From assembly GCF_016900045.1 (NCBI RefSeq), contig NZ_JACSNP010000001.1, forward strand, positions 1 through 64,000: a DNA stretch of 64,000 bases, in the 5' to 3' direction. Origin of the DNA: Fusobacterium mortiferum (GTDB lineage: Bacteria; Fusobacteriota; Fusobacteriia; Fusobacteriales; Fusobacteriaceae). The notes below the pieces were generated by a model. That model made no database searches, was not told where the DNA came from, and saw only the letters and a program-made list of their open reading frames with translations. Positions within the stretch are counted from its first letter, which is position 1. Every line of letters begins with the position of its first letter. Below, piece after piece: positions 27,315-37,035 of the stretch. The position numbers were made by a program, and so were the translations under genes.

Positions 27315-29291
27315 ATGGAAAATTTAAAATTAAAAGATTTTTTGGAGTATAAGTATCTATCTGGAATAGAGGTTTCACCTGATGGAAGAAATAGTGCTTT
27401 TATAGTTCATAAGGGAGATTATGAAGAAAATAATTACAATTCTAATATTTGGATAATGAATAATAGCACAAAAGAATATATTAAGCTAACTGGAATGAAT
27501 GAGGAAAAAAGTTTTCTATGGTTAGATGAAACTAAGATACTATTCCCAAGTATGAGAGATAAAAAGTTAAAGGCTAGAGTAGAAGAAGGAGAAAATTGGA
27601 CTTGTTTTTATGTAATTGATATAAGAGGTGGAGAAGCTCAAGAGTATATGAGAATTCCAATGTTAGTAACATCTATTAAGAGTATAGATAAGGATAATTT
27701 TATAATCACTGCTAAATATGATAATTACGGAATAAATTTAAATGAGCTTGTAGGCGACGAAAGAGCAGAGGCTGTTAAAAAGATAAAAGAAAGTAAAGAT
27801 TATGAAATTTTAGATGAGATACCATTTTGGAGTAATGGAAATGGATTTACTAATAAAAAAAGAAATAGATTATATGTATACAATAGAATAAATGGAGAAT
27901 TAACTCCGATATCTGATACAATATCAAATGTAAGTTATTATTCATATAAAGATGGGGTAATCTTATATGTAATAAATAGATATAAAGATAAGCAGGAGCA
28001 GAGAGAAGCTATATATAGTTATGATATAAAGAATAAAAAAACAGGATTAATACTTCCAGGAGAAGATTATAGAGTTAATTTTGTAGAGTTTTTTGGTGAA
28101 GGAATACTATGTGGTTTGAATGATACACTAAAATATGGAATAAACCAAAATCCAGATTTTTATATGATAAAAAATGGAAAGCTTGAACTATTTAAGAAAC
28201 ATGATACTTGGATGGTAAATACAGTTGGCTCAGATTGTAGATATGGTGGTGGAAAAAGTTTTAGAGTAAAGGATAATAAGCTTTACTTTTTAACAACAGT
28301 AATGCACGATGCTTTTTTAAGTACAATAGATACAGATGGTAATGAAAAAATATTAACAAAAGCTAAGGGATCGGTAGATAGTTATGCTATAGGTGAAGGA
28401 GAGATATACTTTATTGGACTTAGAGGAATCAAGCTTCAAGAGTTATACTCTTTAAAAAATGGTGAAGAAAAACAACTTACGAAATTTAATGAGAGTATAG
28501 TAGAGAGTAAAAAATTATCTATTCCAGAAAAATTTAATATTATAAATGATGGAGTAGAGATAGAAGGTTGGGTAATGAAACCAGTAGATTATGAAGAAGG
28601 AAAGAGATACCCAGGAATTTTAGATATACATGGTGGACCTAAAACTGTATATGGAGAAGTATTTTATCATGAGATGCAAGTTTGGGCAAATATGGGGTAC
28701 TTTGTATTTTTCTGTAATCCACGTGGTGGAGATGGAAGAGGAAATGAATTTGCTGATATCAGAGGCAAATATGGAACAATTGATTATGAAGACTTAATGG
28801 AGTTTACAGATGAAGTAATAAAAGCTTATCCGATAGATGAAACAAAAATTGGAGTTACTGGGGGATCATATGGTGGATTTATGACTAACTGGATAATAGG
28901 ACATACAGATAGATTTGCTTGTGCTGCCTCTCAAAGAAGTATAGCTAATTGGTTTTCAAAGTTTGGAACTACAGATATAGGATACTATTTTAATGTAGAT
29001 CAAAATGCTTCTAGTCCGTGGGATAATCCAGAGAAACTATGGTGGCACTCTCCAATGAGATATGCTGATAGAGTAAAAACTCCGACACTATTTATACATT
29101 CAGAAGAAGATTATAGATGTTGGGTAGTAGAGGGAATACAGATGTTTACTTCACTAAAATATCATGGTGTTCCAGCTAAATTATGTATGTTTAGAGGAGA
29201 AAATCATGAGTTGTCAAGAAGTGGAAAACCTAGACATAGAGTTAAAAGGCTAGAAGAGATAACAAATTGGTTTGAGTTCTATTTAAAGTAG
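27315..29291 (+). CDS. S9 family peptidase (acylaminoacyl-peptidase/prolyl oligopeptidase type)
   Basis: A 658-residue serine peptidase without signal peptide, so probably cytoplasmic. An N-terminal beta-propeller (about 1-400, with WDxxx-like repeats and SPDGRNSAFIVHKGDY) precedes an alpha/beta hydrolase domain. The nucleophile is about Ser518 in GGSYGGFM; the later acid and base fit HSEEDYRCW and the GENHELS histidine. It cleaves short peptides, in line with an amino-acid-fermenting lifestyle. ATG at 27315 lies 8 bp after AAGGGG; the GTG at 27306 overlaps that site. Confidence 0.92.
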   Translation: MENLKLKDFLEYKYLSGIEVSPDGRNSAFIVHKGDYEENNYNSNIWIMNNSTKEYIKLTGMNEEKSFLWLDETKILFPSMRDKKLKARVEEGENWTCFYVIDIRGGEAQEYMRIPMLVTSIKSIDKDNFIITAKYDNYGINLNELVGDERAEAVKKIKESKDYEILDEIPFWSNGNGFTNKKRNRLYVYNRINGELTPISDTISNVSYYSYKDGVILYVINRYKDKQEQREAIYSYDIKNKKTGLILPGEDYRVNFVEFFGEGILCGLNDTLKYGINQNPDFYMIKNGKLELFKKHDTWMVNTVGSDCRYGGGKSFRVKDNKLYFLTTVMHDAFLSTIDTDGNEKILTKAKGSVDSYAIGEGEIYFIGLRGIKLQELYSLKNGEEKQLTKFNESIVESKKLSIPEKFNIINDGVEIEGWVMKPVDYEEGKRYPGILDIHGGPKTVYGEVFYHEMQVWANMGYFVFFCNPRGGDGRGNEFADIRGKYGTIDYEDLMEFTDEVIKAYPIDETKIGVTGGSYGGFMTNWIIGHTDRFACAASQRSIANWFSKFGTTDIGYYFNVDQNASSPWDNPEKLWWHSPMRYADRVKTPTLFIHSEEDYRCWVVEGIQMFTSLKYHGVPAKLCMFRGENHELSRSGKPRHRVKRLEEITNWFEFYLK

Positions 29292-29335
29292 GATTTTCAA
29301 TTATTTTTAGATGTGTTATAATATAAAATATTTAA

Positions 29336-29375
29336 ATTATAAGAACTTTAATCTTATAATATTTATTGGAGGTGG
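29336..29375 (+). promoter_or_regulatory. Leader hairpin next to the aminotransferase ribosome site
   Basis: ATTATAAGA (29336-29344) pairs with TCTTATAAT (29352-29360), 7 bases before GGAGGTGG (29368-29375). A TATAAT box lies near 29317-29322, so the hairpin is inside the 5' leader. Confidence 0.5.
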
Positions 29376-29380
29376 ACTTT

Positions 29381-30493
29381 TTGAAAAGAGCAAACTATCT
29401 TATGATGACACCTGGACCAACTATGGCTAGGGAGAACGTATTACATGCGAGGGGAAATTATTATGGGAACTCAGATTTCGATCCTAAATTTTTTGAATTT
29501 TATGGACAATTATGTAAAAAAATAGGGAAAATTTTTGGGGCTAAGAAAGCACAAACTATAATTATGGCAGGAGAAGGAATGCTTGGATTAGATAGTGCTT
29601 GTGCTTCTCTTACTGAAAAAGGAGATAAAGTTTTAGTAATAGCTAATGGAATATATGGAGCAGGTTTTAAAGACTTAGTAGAGATCTATGGTGGTGAAGT
29701 TACACTTTTTGAAAGTGATTTAGGTAATCAAGTAAATACAGATAAGTTGAGAGTATTTTTAGAGCAAAATAAAGATGTGGGGTATAAATATGCTACTGTC
29801 GTTCATTGTGATACTCCGTCAGGTGTTTTAAATAATGTTAAGGATATATGTAAAACATTAAAATCTATGGGAATAATGACAGTGGTAGACTCTGTTTCAT
29901 CTGTAGGAGGAACAGAGTTAAAAGTTGATGAGTGGGGAATTGATATTGCTTTAGGAGCTTCACAAAAAGTCTTTTCAGCTACAACAGGGCTTACAATAAT
30001 GACAATAAGTGATGATGCTTGGAATGTTATTGAAAGTAGAAAAACTCCAATACCATCTTTTTATTGTAATCTTTCTTTATGGAAAAATTGTGTGGAGAAA
30101 AAATTATTTCCATATACAATGCCAATGTCTGCAATAGTTGCTTTAGGAGTAGCTATAGACAATATGTTTGAAGAGGGGCTTGATAAGGTAAGAGAAAGAC
30201 ATTATACAGCAGCAGAGTACACAAGAATAAAATTAATGGACTTAGGATTAGAATTATATTTAAAAGGTGGATATTCTCCTACAGTGACTGCATTTTACAT
30301 TCCTGAAGGATACAGCATTGAGGAGGTATATAATTATATGCTAGAGCATCATGAAGTAATGTTAGGAAAATCATATGGATATCTAGCTGATAAAGTATTA
30401 AGAATAGGTCATATGGGGGAAAATGCACGTTATTTTAGAATAGATTACACACTAAGAGCTTTAGAGAAAACTTTACAGGCATTAAAGAGATAA
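29381..30493 (+). CDS. Class V aminotransferase (serine--pyruvate/alanine--glyoxylate type)
   Basis: A 370-residue PLP enzyme of the AGXT/PucG group. MMTPGPTMARENVL is the usual opening. The PLP lysine is Lys196 in GASQKVFSATTG, and VVDSVSSVGG carries the cofactor aspartate. The family transfers amino groups among serine, alanine and glyoxylate, or breaks down ureidoglycine; the exact substrate is not clear. The start is TTG at 29381, 5-8 bp after GGAGGTGG; the TTG at 29366 lies upstream of that site and has none of its own. A leader hairpin precedes the ribosome site. Confidence 0.88.
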   Translation: MKRANYLMMTPGPTMARENVLHARGNYYGNSDFDPKFFEFYGQLCKKIGKIFGAKKAQTIIMAGEGMLGLDSACASLTEKGDKVLVIANGIYGAGFKDLVEIYGGEVTLFESDLGNQVNTDKLRVFLEQNKDVGYKYATVVHCDTPSGVLNNVKDICKTLKSMGIMTVVDSVSSVGGTELKVDEWGIDIALGASQKVFSATTGLTIMTISDDAWNVIESRKTPIPSFYCNLSLWKNCVEKKLFPYTMPMSAIVALGVAIDNMFEEGLDKVRERHYTAAEYTRIKLMDLGLELYLKGGYSPTVTAFYIPEGYSIEEVYNYMLEHHEVMLGKSYGYLADKVLRIGHMGENARYFRIDYTLRALEKTLQALKR

Positions 30494-30697
30494 CTAGTAA
30501 TCATAAAATGTTTTAAAAAAGAAAAAAACATGCAAAAAAAGTAAAAAAAAGTAAAAAAAATATTTTTTATATTTAAAAACTTGAATTTTCCTAAATAAGA
30601 TAATATAATAAAATGTCGTGCTTTTTTCTTAAAAAGTTATAAATATTGAAGTTTTAGAGAAAAGTTATATAAATTCTTATTTATTTTAGGAGGTAAA

Positions 30698-32329
30698 ATG
30701 TATCTGGATATAATTTTTAAGGTTCTTGGAGGACTTGGAATTTTCCTTTATGGAATGGATAACATGTCTTCTGGAATGCAAAAATTAGCAGGGAAGAAGT
30801 TAAAAAGATTTTTAGCTATTTTAACTACTAATAGAGTTGTAGCTATATTGATGGGGATGTTTGTTACAATGCTTGTACAATCATCATCTGTAAGTACTGT
30901 AATGACGATTGGATTTGTCAACGCATCGTTACTTACATTGAAACAAGCATTGGGAGTAATATTTGGAGCAAATATTGGAACAACTATTACTGGATGGATA
31001 TTGGTTCTTAATATTGGAAAATACGGATTACCAATTGTAGGAGCTGCTGCAATAGCACATATGTTCTTAAAAGGAGATAAAGCTAAAACTAGAGCTTTAA
31101 CAATAATGGGATTAGGAATGATATTCTTAGGACTAGAGTTGATGAGCAGTGGACTTAAGCCTGTAAGAACTATGCCAGAATTTGTAAGATTATTCCATAT
31201 GTTTTCAGCTGATACATATTTTGGTGTTTTAAAGGCTGCTTTAGTAGGTGCTATGGTAACAGCTATAGTTCAATCATCTTCAGCAACGTTAGGAATAACA
31301 ATAACTTTAGCTGTACAAGGATTAATTACTTATGAAACAGCAGTAGCTTTAGTTTTAGGAGAAAATGTAGGTACTACTATAACTGCTATCTTAGCTACAT
31401 TAAAAGCAAATGTAAATGCAAAAAGAGCAGCATATGCTCATACAATTATCAATACTTTTGGAGTTATTTGGGTAACAGCGGTATTTCCATTTTATTTAAG
31501 ATTTTTAGCTTTATTCAGTAATCCAGAAGCTAATATGACAATGGCAATTGCAACAGCTCATACAACATTTAATGTTGTAAATGTTATTATGTTTACTCCA
31601 TTTATAGGATATTTAGCAGATTTTCTATGTAAAGTTGTAAAAGATGATGGAAAAGTAAGTGATAGAAAAACTAAGATAGATGAGCTTATGTTAAAAACTT
31701 CGGGAGTTGTTGTAGAGCAAACGAAGGTAGAAGTTGGAAATATGGGTAAAATGATTCAAATAATGTTTGATGAAGTTAGAAATATGTATAGTAACTCTAA
31801 GAATTTAACTGATGATAAAATAAAGGATTTAAGAAAAATAGAGGACGACTTAGATCTTTATCAAAAAGAGATTACAGATGCCAATTTCGTAATTTTAAAT
31901 AATAAAGATATAAACAATAGTTTAAGAAGAGATATTAGAAATAACTTAATTGTTTCAGATGAATATGAGACAATTAGTGATTATTTATTGAGAATCGCTA
32001 ATGGATTAAAGAAATTACATGATAATGCTGTTTTTCTAACAGAAAATGAAATAGAAGTAGTAATGAGTTTACATGAAAAAACAAATGATTTCTTTAAACA
32101 CATAGATAGAGGATATCAAGAAAAAAATCCAATTCTTATAAAAGAGTGTGTTGTAGATGCTAAAGAAGTTACAAGTCTATATAAATCAGCAAAGAAAAAT
32201 TATATGGATCACGGAATAAAGGAAGCAGCTACTACAATGACTACTACAAACTTTATGGATATTATAAATTTCTATAGAAGAGTTGGAGATCATTTAACAA
32301 ATATAATAGAAGGATATACTGATAAGTAA
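30698..32329 (+). CDS. Na/Pi cotransporter family protein with PhoU-like C-terminus
   Basis: A 543-residue membrane protein of the NptA/YjbB type. Two inverted repeats carry the diagnostic QSSS motifs (MLVQSSSVSTVMT and AIVQSSSATLGIT) with GANIGTTITG and GENVGTTITA partners. About eight helices are followed from residue 330 by a PhoU-like helical domain (EQTKVEVGNMGKMIQIMFDEV). Such proteins move phosphate with sodium, often outward in bacteria. RBS AGGAGG is 6 bp before the ATG. Transcribed alone and closed by a strong terminator. Confidence 0.92.
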   Translation: MYLDIIFKVLGGLGIFLYGMDNMSSGMQKLAGKKLKRFLAILTTNRVVAILMGMFVTMLVQSSSVSTVMTIGFVNASLLTLKQALGVIFGANIGTTITGWILVLNIGKYGLPIVGAAAIAHMFLKGDKAKTRALTIMGLGMIFLGLELMSSGLKPVRTMPEFVRLFHMFSADTYFGVLKAALVGAMVTAIVQSSSATLGITITLAVQGLITYETAVALVLGENVGTTITAILATLKANVNAKRAAYAHTIINTFGVIWVTAVFPFYLRFLALFSNPEANMTMAIATAHTTFNVVNVIMFTPFIGYLADFLCKVVKDDGKVSDRKTKIDELMLKTSGVVVEQTKVEVGNMGKMIQIMFDEVRNMYSNSKNLTDDKIKDLRKIEDDLDLYQKEITDANFVILNNKDINNSLRRDIRNNLIVSDEYETISDYLLRIANGLKKLHDNAVFLTENEIEVVMSLHEKTNDFFKHIDRGYQEKNPILIKECVVDAKEVTSLYKSAKKNYMDHGIKEAATTMTTTNFMDIINFYRRVGDHLTNIIEGYTDK

Positions 32330-32335
32330 TGATAT

Positions 32336-32390
32336 AGATGGAGTATAAAATGATGACTAAAAATTATTGATTTATACTCCATCTTTTTCT
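32336..32390 (+). terminator. Intrinsic terminator after the Na/Pi cotransporter gene
   Basis: AGATGGAGTATAAA (32336-32349) pairs perfectly with its complement at 32371-32384, followed by TTTTTCTTTTT. The remaining 200 bp up to the MBL gene hold nothing I can support. Confidence 0.9.
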
Positions 32391-32601
32391 TTTTATAAGA
32401 AATATGAATCTTTTTATTATTAGATATTCTTATCTTTTAAAAAGATCTTTGATAAATGAAATAGAGCTTTTTTACTTTTCTTTCTTTGAATTAGATAATT
32501 CAAATTTTAAGATAATAACAAAATTTTAAAAATAAGAAAAAATGAAATTAAATCCTGAAGTGGTATTAAAATTATAGCAGTTCCTTATAAAGAGATTTTA
32601 G

Positions 32602-33411
32602 TTAAAAATCATAAATCTGTCCATCATTTGGAATAAGAATTTCTTGCTCAATTCCTTTTTGGATTAATTTATATAATAATATATTTCTTGTAAGATAAGC
32701 ATGAGCAACGTTATCTAAATGAGAAGCAATTATTTTTGCATTTGGAGCTAATTTATGAATGATATCAATTGCTTCTTCATCCATTATTAAATGGCCATAT
32801 TTAATAAAAAAAGCATCAGCAACATTTAAAATTATTATATCTGGTTTAAATTTCTCTATTACAGATTTTACTCCATCATACATAATTGTATCCCCAGCAA
32901 AATATATTGTGGGTTCTCTTTCAGCTTCAAAAATAAGACCGCTAGCTGGACCACACGGAGTTAGGGAACCATGTAAAGCTTCTACTCTAGTAAGTTTTAT
33001 TTTTCCTAAAGAACTTCCATTTTCTTGTAATATCTTAATATCTTTAAATCCTAAATTTTTCATAAAATCAGCTTCTGCATTATTTTGAATAAAAATAGGA
33101 ATATTTCTATCTAATACTTCATTATAATTATCCATATCAAAGTGATCTGGATGTAAATGTGTTACAATATAAAAATCTACATCTTCTAAAATTTCAGTAG
33201 TGGAAAAAGGTAAATCACATATTGGCATTCTTATACTTTCTTTTACTAATTCTTTTACCTTAAACTCTCCTTTATTTAATTCTAATAAACTTCCTGTTGC
33301 ACCTTTAGGAGCAAGCCATGGATCAATAAGAAAGATATAGCCTCCATAGCTTAATTTTATAGTTGCATTACGAATTTGCTGTATTTGTGTTCCTATTTTT
33401 TTTAACTTCAT
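32602..33411 (-). CDS. MBL-fold metal-dependent hydrolase (UlaG-like)
   Basis: A 269-residue cytoplasmic metallo-beta-lactamase-fold enzyme. THLHPDHFD holds the metal-binding histidines and aspartate, FAGDTIMYDG a further ligand, and ASHLDNVAH the last histidine. The pattern resembles the UlaG/UPF0173 group, which hydrolyses lactones, but the substrate is unknown. ATG at 33411 lies 8 bp after AAGGAG; the upstream ATG at 33450 would put that ribosome site inside the gene. It is divergent from a TetR regulator, which probably controls it. Confidence 0.85.
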   Translation of the reverse strand: MKLKKIGTQIQQIRNATIKLSYGGYIFLIDPWLAPKGATGSLLELNKGEFKVKELVKESIRMPICDLPFSTTEILEDVDFYIVTHLHPDHFDMDNYNEVLDRNIPIFIQNNAEADFMKNLGFKDIKILQENGSSLGKIKLTRVEALHGSLTPCGPASGLIFEAEREPTIYFAGDTIMYDGVKSVIEKFKPDIIILNVADAFFIKYGHLIMDEEAIDIIHKLAPNAKIIASHLDNVAHAYLTRNILLYKLIQKGIEQEILIPNDGQIYDF

Positions 33412-33443
33412 CAAATTTTCTCCTTTTTTAATTTTTAAATTAA

Positions 33444-33549
33444 TTGACATGTTGTCTATAAATATATTATAATCTTAAATATAAAATTTCTACAATTACA
33501 ATTATTAAAAAAATGTATTTTTATTTACATATTTTAAAATATGTAAATA
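33444..33549. promoter_or_regulatory. Divergent promoters and a 28-bp perfect palindrome, MBL-TetR intergenic
   Basis: Rightward: TTGACA (33444-33449), 18 bp, TATAAT (33468-33473). Leftward: TTGTAG (33495-33490), 18 bp, TATAAT (33471-33466), so the -10 boxes overlap. A perfect palindrome at 33522-33549, left arm TATTTACATATTTT, lies downstream of the rightward start, in the tetR leader. A further dyad GACA-TGT-TGTC overlaps the rightward -35 box. Confidence 0.7.
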
Positions 33550-33563
33550 TTTTTGAGGTAAAA

Positions 33564-34115
33564 ATGAAAAAAAGAAAAAATGATATAAGAGCTAAGTATA
33601 CTTGTAGATTAATTAAAGATACGTTTTTAGAATTATTAGAAAATATATCTTATGAAAAATTGAATATTTCAATAATTTGTAAAAAAGCTAAAATAGCAAG
33701 AGCAACATTTTATTTACACTATAATAATCTTAATCAAGTTTTAATAGAAGTTTTAGATGACGCTTTAGAACTAACAGATAATATTAATAATAAAAATTTA
33801 AATGAATCGAACAAAGAACCACTATGTCAAAAATCAATAACTTCAAAATATCAAGTACTCTTTAATGATTTTTATCTATCTAATTATATTGCTAGTAGAT
33901 TATATAACTATGCAAAAAAAGACAGTATAAAAAAATTTATGAAAAATTATAATTTAACAGAATATGAGGCTGAAAAGTTATTTCTTTTTATCTTTTATGG
34001 AAGTTTTTCAATTAACAAATCATTAAAATGGGAAAAAAACGAAGAATGGAATAAAGTTCAAAATTTAATATCTAAATTTGTAGAATATGGGTTAAAACAC
34101 AGTTCAAATTCTTAG
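33564..34115 (+). CDS. TetR/AcrR family transcriptional regulator
   Basis: A 183-residue regulator with a typical N-terminal DNA-binding domain (RLIKDTFLELLENISYEKLNISIICKKAKIARATFYLHYNN, about residues 12-55) and a helical C-terminus of the TetR_C_7-like type. It stands divergent from the MBL hydrolase. I chose ATG at 33564, 6 bp after GAGGT (33555-33559). An upstream start at 33513 would place a 28-bp palindromic operator inside the gene, which argues against it. Its ligand is unknown. Confidence 0.85.
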   Translation: MKKRKNDIRAKYTCRLIKDTFLELLENISYEKLNISIICKKAKIARATFYLHYNNLNQVLIEVLDDALELTDNINNKNLNESNKEPLCQKSITSKYQVLFNDFYLSNYIASRLYNYAKKDSIKKFMKNYNLTEYEAEKLFLFIFYGSFSINKSLKWEKNEEWNKVQNLISKFVEYGLKHSSNS

Positions 34116-34191
34116 CTTTTATTCAATTAATTTGTTATAGATGTATTATATTGAAAATTTGAAAAAATTTTAAATACTTGATAGTTTTTAT

Positions 34192-34226
34192 AAAAAAAGC
34201 TAAGGAGATAAAAAAGCTCCTTAGTC
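34192..34226 (-). terminator. Terminator of the amidohydrolase-binding protein operon
   Basis: CTAAGGAG (34200-34207) pairs with CTCCTTAG (34217-34224). Read leftward it is followed by CTTTTTTTAT. It lies about 45 bp after the binding-protein gene. Confidence 0.85.
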
Positions 34227-34271
34227 AATTTTAAAGTTTTAAATTATTTAAAGTTACAATAGTCTCTTTCA

Positions 34272-35801
34272 TTATTTTTGATTGAAATCTAAATTTGTAA
34301 GATCAATATCTCCGTTTTTCTTAAATACAAGTCCAGTTAAATTTTTGTTTTTAGCTAAATTAATTTTTGGATAGGCTAATGGATAAATAGCTAAATCCTC
34401 TTGTAAAATTTGTTGAACTTCTTTATATAGAGTGGTTCTTTCTTCTTCGTTAACAGAAACTCTAGCTTTATCTAATAATTCATCTACTTTTTTATTAGAG
34501 TAAAAACTTCTATTTCCAGGAGCTCCATGTTGAGATGAATGAAATAGTGGATATAGGGCAACATCTCCATCACCAGATGAGTTCCAAGATAGGAAGTATA
34601 ACTCTTTATTAGGAAGAGCAGTTTTAGAAACATAAGCACCAAATTCAAAAACTTTAATCTCTACATTGATACCAATCTTTTTTAATTGATCTTGAATGAT
34701 TACACACATATCTACTCTAGGACCATCATCCATACACCATAATTCAATGTTTAATCCATTAGGATAACCAGCTTCAGTTAATAATTTTTTAGCTTTTTCT
34801 AAATTTTGCTTATATTTTTTTACATTTCCATCATAAGCAGGACTTGCTTTTGGAAGAGGAGAGTCTCCAGCTACTGCAGAACCTCTGAATACAACATCTA
34901 CAAATGTTTGATTATCAATAGCATAAGCAATAGCTTCCCTTAATTTTTTATTTTGATAGATAGGATTAGTTTGGTCAAATCCTAGATAAAGTAAAGCAGG
35001 GGATTCAACTTCCACAAGTTCTAAATTATTATTTTTTTCAATAGTCTCTTTATCCATAATTCCAATATCAAAGGCTACATCAACTTCTCCAGTTTCAAGA
35101 GCAATCATTCTATTGCTAACTTCTGGAATAGTAAGATAACTTAACTCTTCAAATTTAGGAGCTCCTAAATAATAATCTTTAAAACCTTCAAAAACAATTT
35201 TATTTCCAGGTAACCACTCTTTAAACTTATATTGTCCAGTTCCAATAGGATGATTTACATAATCATCTCCATATTCTAGAACGGCTTTCTTAGAAACAAT
35301 TCCCCCTTGAACGGCAGCAAGATTATTGAGTAATGCTCCAAAAGGCTTATCAGTACTAACTTTTACAGTATAATCATCAATAACTGTAACATTACTAATA
35401 GGTTTAAAAAGATAAAGAGTTTGAGGAGAAGAGGCAGCTCTTTCTAAAGTAAACTTCACATCCTCTGCTTTTAATTCCTCACCATTATGAAATTTAACTC
35501 CTTTTCTTAGATGAAAAACCACATTACAATCATCTAATCTTTCCCAAGATTCAGCAAGCCCTGGTTTTAAATTTAAATTTTCATCCAAATCTACAAGTGT
35601 ATCATATAACAATGTGATTGATTTGTTAGACATTGTATCTATACTTTTTTGAGGATCTAAGGTTTTGGGGTCAGCTTTCATGGCAATAGTAATCTTATTT
35701 TTCTTTAATTCTTGGGCTTTTATATCTTTAGAAGAAAATTTAAGATAACCAGCAACTACTAATACAATCATAAAAAATAATACAACTACTTTTTTATTCA
35801 T
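34272..35801 (-). CDS. ABC transporter substrate-binding protein, family 5 (peptide/nickel type)
   Basis: A 509-residue exported binding protein of the DppA/OppA family. The N-terminus is a membrane-spanning signal (KKVVVLFFMIVLVVAGYLKF) without a lipobox cysteine, so it may stay anchored. The core shows KITIAMKADPKTLDPQKS, SWERLDDCNVVFHLRKGVKFHNGE and NHPIGTGQYKFKEW. No permease or ATPase genes are nearby, so it must use a transporter encoded elsewhere. It follows an amidohydrolase by about 20 bp. The ATG at 35801 is 12 bp from AAAGGAG; a TTG at 35807 at 6 bp is a real alternative. Confidence 0.88.
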   Translation of the reverse strand: MNKKVVVLFFMIVLVVAGYLKFSSKDIKAQELKKNKITIAMKADPKTLDPQKSIDTMSNKSITLLYDTLVDLDENLNLKPGLAESWERLDDCNVVFHLRKGVKFHNGEELKAEDVKFTLERAASSPQTLYLFKPISNVTVIDDYTVKVSTDKPFGALLNNLAAVQGGIVSKKAVLEYGDDYVNHPIGTGQYKFKEWLPGNKIVFEGFKDYYLGAPKFEELSYLTIPEVSNRMIALETGEVDVAFDIGIMDKETIEKNNNLELVEVESPALLYLGFDQTNPIYQNKKLREAIAYAIDNQTFVDVVFRGSAVAGDSPLPKASPAYDGNVKKYKQNLEKAKKLLTEAGYPNGLNIELWCMDDGPRVDMCVIIQDQLKKIGINVEIKVFEFGAYVSKTALPNKELYFLSWNSSGDGDVALYPLFHSSQHGAPGNRSFYSNKKVDELLDKARVSVNEEERTTLYKEVQQILQEDLAIYPLAYPKINLAKNKNLTGLVFKKNGDIDLTNLDFNQK

Positions 35802-35822
35802 AATCAATCACATCTCCTTTAA

Positions 35823-37007
35823 TTAACACTCCGATGGAGTTTTATTTGTATTAAGATAATCTAAAGCATATTGAGAATAATATGCTACACCGTATATAAA
35901 GGCATCTTCATCAACTTCAAATTTTCCATGATGATGAGGATAACAAGCATCTTTTTCAGGATTTCCAGCTCCTAATTTTGTCATAACACCTGGAACAATT
36001 GAAGAAAACTCAGAAAAATCCTCTCCTCCAGTTTCAGGGCCAACAGTTACAACATTTTGAGCTCCTACTATTTTAGCTGCTGTTTCTTGAGCAAGCTTAG
36101 CACAACTTTCATCATTTATAGTAGGTTTTACAGCGTTTTCATATTCTACACTAGCTTCTGCTCTATAAGTTTCTGCTGTAAGTTTAGCTATTCTTTCAAT
36201 AGCTTGAGATATAGTTTTAAAATATTCAGGTTCATAGTATCTAACAGTTCCTTCTAATACAGCTGTTGGAGCTATCACATTAAATCTAGTTCCAGAGTGG
36301 ATAGAACCAACTGTAACAACTGCTGGTTTTAAAGGAGTAAGCTCTCTACTAACAATACTTTGTAAGTTCATAATAGTAGCAGCACCAACTACTACAGCAT
36401 CTACACATTGATGAGGAGCAGAACCGTGTCCACCTTTTCCTGTTATAGTTATCTTAAACTTATCAGCAGCAGCCATTCTAGGACCTGGTTCAGCATTTAT
36501 AGTTCCTACAGGTAACATTGAAGCTATATGTATTCCCATAATTGAATCAACACCTTCAAGAGCTCCTTCTTCCACCATTTTTCTTGCTCCCTTTCCAACT
36601 TCTTCTCCAGGTTGAAAGAAAAATTTAATAGTACCATGAATCTCATCTTGCATCTCTTTTAGAACTTTAACAGCTCCTAAAAGCATTGAAGCATGAGTAT
36701 CGTGCCCACATGCATGCATAAGACCATGATTTTTAGAAGCATATTCTTTTTTATTTTCTTCGACAACTGCTAGAGCATCAATATCACCTCTTAAAGCTAT
36801 GCATTTTCCAGGAAATTTTCCTTTTAAAGTAGCTACAACCCCAGTTCCAGCAATACTTCTATATTCTACTCCCATTTTTTCTAACTCCTCTTTAATTCTT
36901 TTAGAAGTATTATACTCTTCCATACTTGCTTCTGGATTTTGGTGAAATTCCCTTCTCATAGATACAACATAGTTGTGATATTTTTTAGCTAGTTCCATTG
37001 TTTTCAT
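35823..37007 (-). CDS. M20 family amidohydrolase (IAA-amino acid hydrolase/aminoacylase type)
   Basis: A 394-residue metal-dependent enzyme that cleaves N-acyl amino acids or similar conjugates. It opens with MRREFHQNPEASMEEYNT and has ALRGDIDALAV, HACGHDTHASMLLGA and PGEEVGKGARKMVEEGA around the two-metal site, with the dimerisation domain inserted at about 185-300. The final metal ligand lies in PHHHGKFEVDE. No signal peptide. It shares an operon with a downstream peptide-binding protein, which suggests uptake and cleavage of a modified peptide or acyl amino acid. RBS AGGAGG precedes the ATG. Confidence 0.93.
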   Translation of the reverse strand: MKTMELAKKYHNYVVSMRREFHQNPEASMEEYNTSKRIKEELEKMGVEYRSIAGTGVVATLKGKFPGKCIALRGDIDALAVVEENKKEYASKNHGLMHACGHDTHASMLLGAVKVLKEMQDEIHGTIKFFFQPGEEVGKGARKMVEEGALEGVDSIMGIHIASMLPVGTINAEPGPRMAAADKFKITITGKGGHGSAPHQCVDAVVVGAATIMNLQSIVSRELTPLKPAVVTVGSIHSGTRFNVIAPTAVLEGTVRYYEPEYFKTISQAIERIAKLTAETYRAEASVEYENAVKPTINDESCAKLAQETAAKIVGAQNVVTVGPETGGEDFSEFSSIVPGVMTKLGAGNPEKDACYPHHHGKFEVDEDAFIYGVAYYSQYALDYLNTNKTPSEC

Positions 37008-37035
37008 AATTATTTTCCTCCTAGATGTAAAAAAA

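Noticed and set aside
30525-30570. A-rich repeats (AAAAAAAGT units) before the Na/Pi cotransporter gene
   Set aside because: Low-complexity A tracts without regular unit length or pairing; probably promoter-upstream composition.
32404-32529. Open frame of 41 codons after the Na/Pi cotransporter terminator
   Set aside because: It starts directly behind the T tract of the terminator, has no ribosome site, and its composition is ordinary A/T-rich intergenic sequence.
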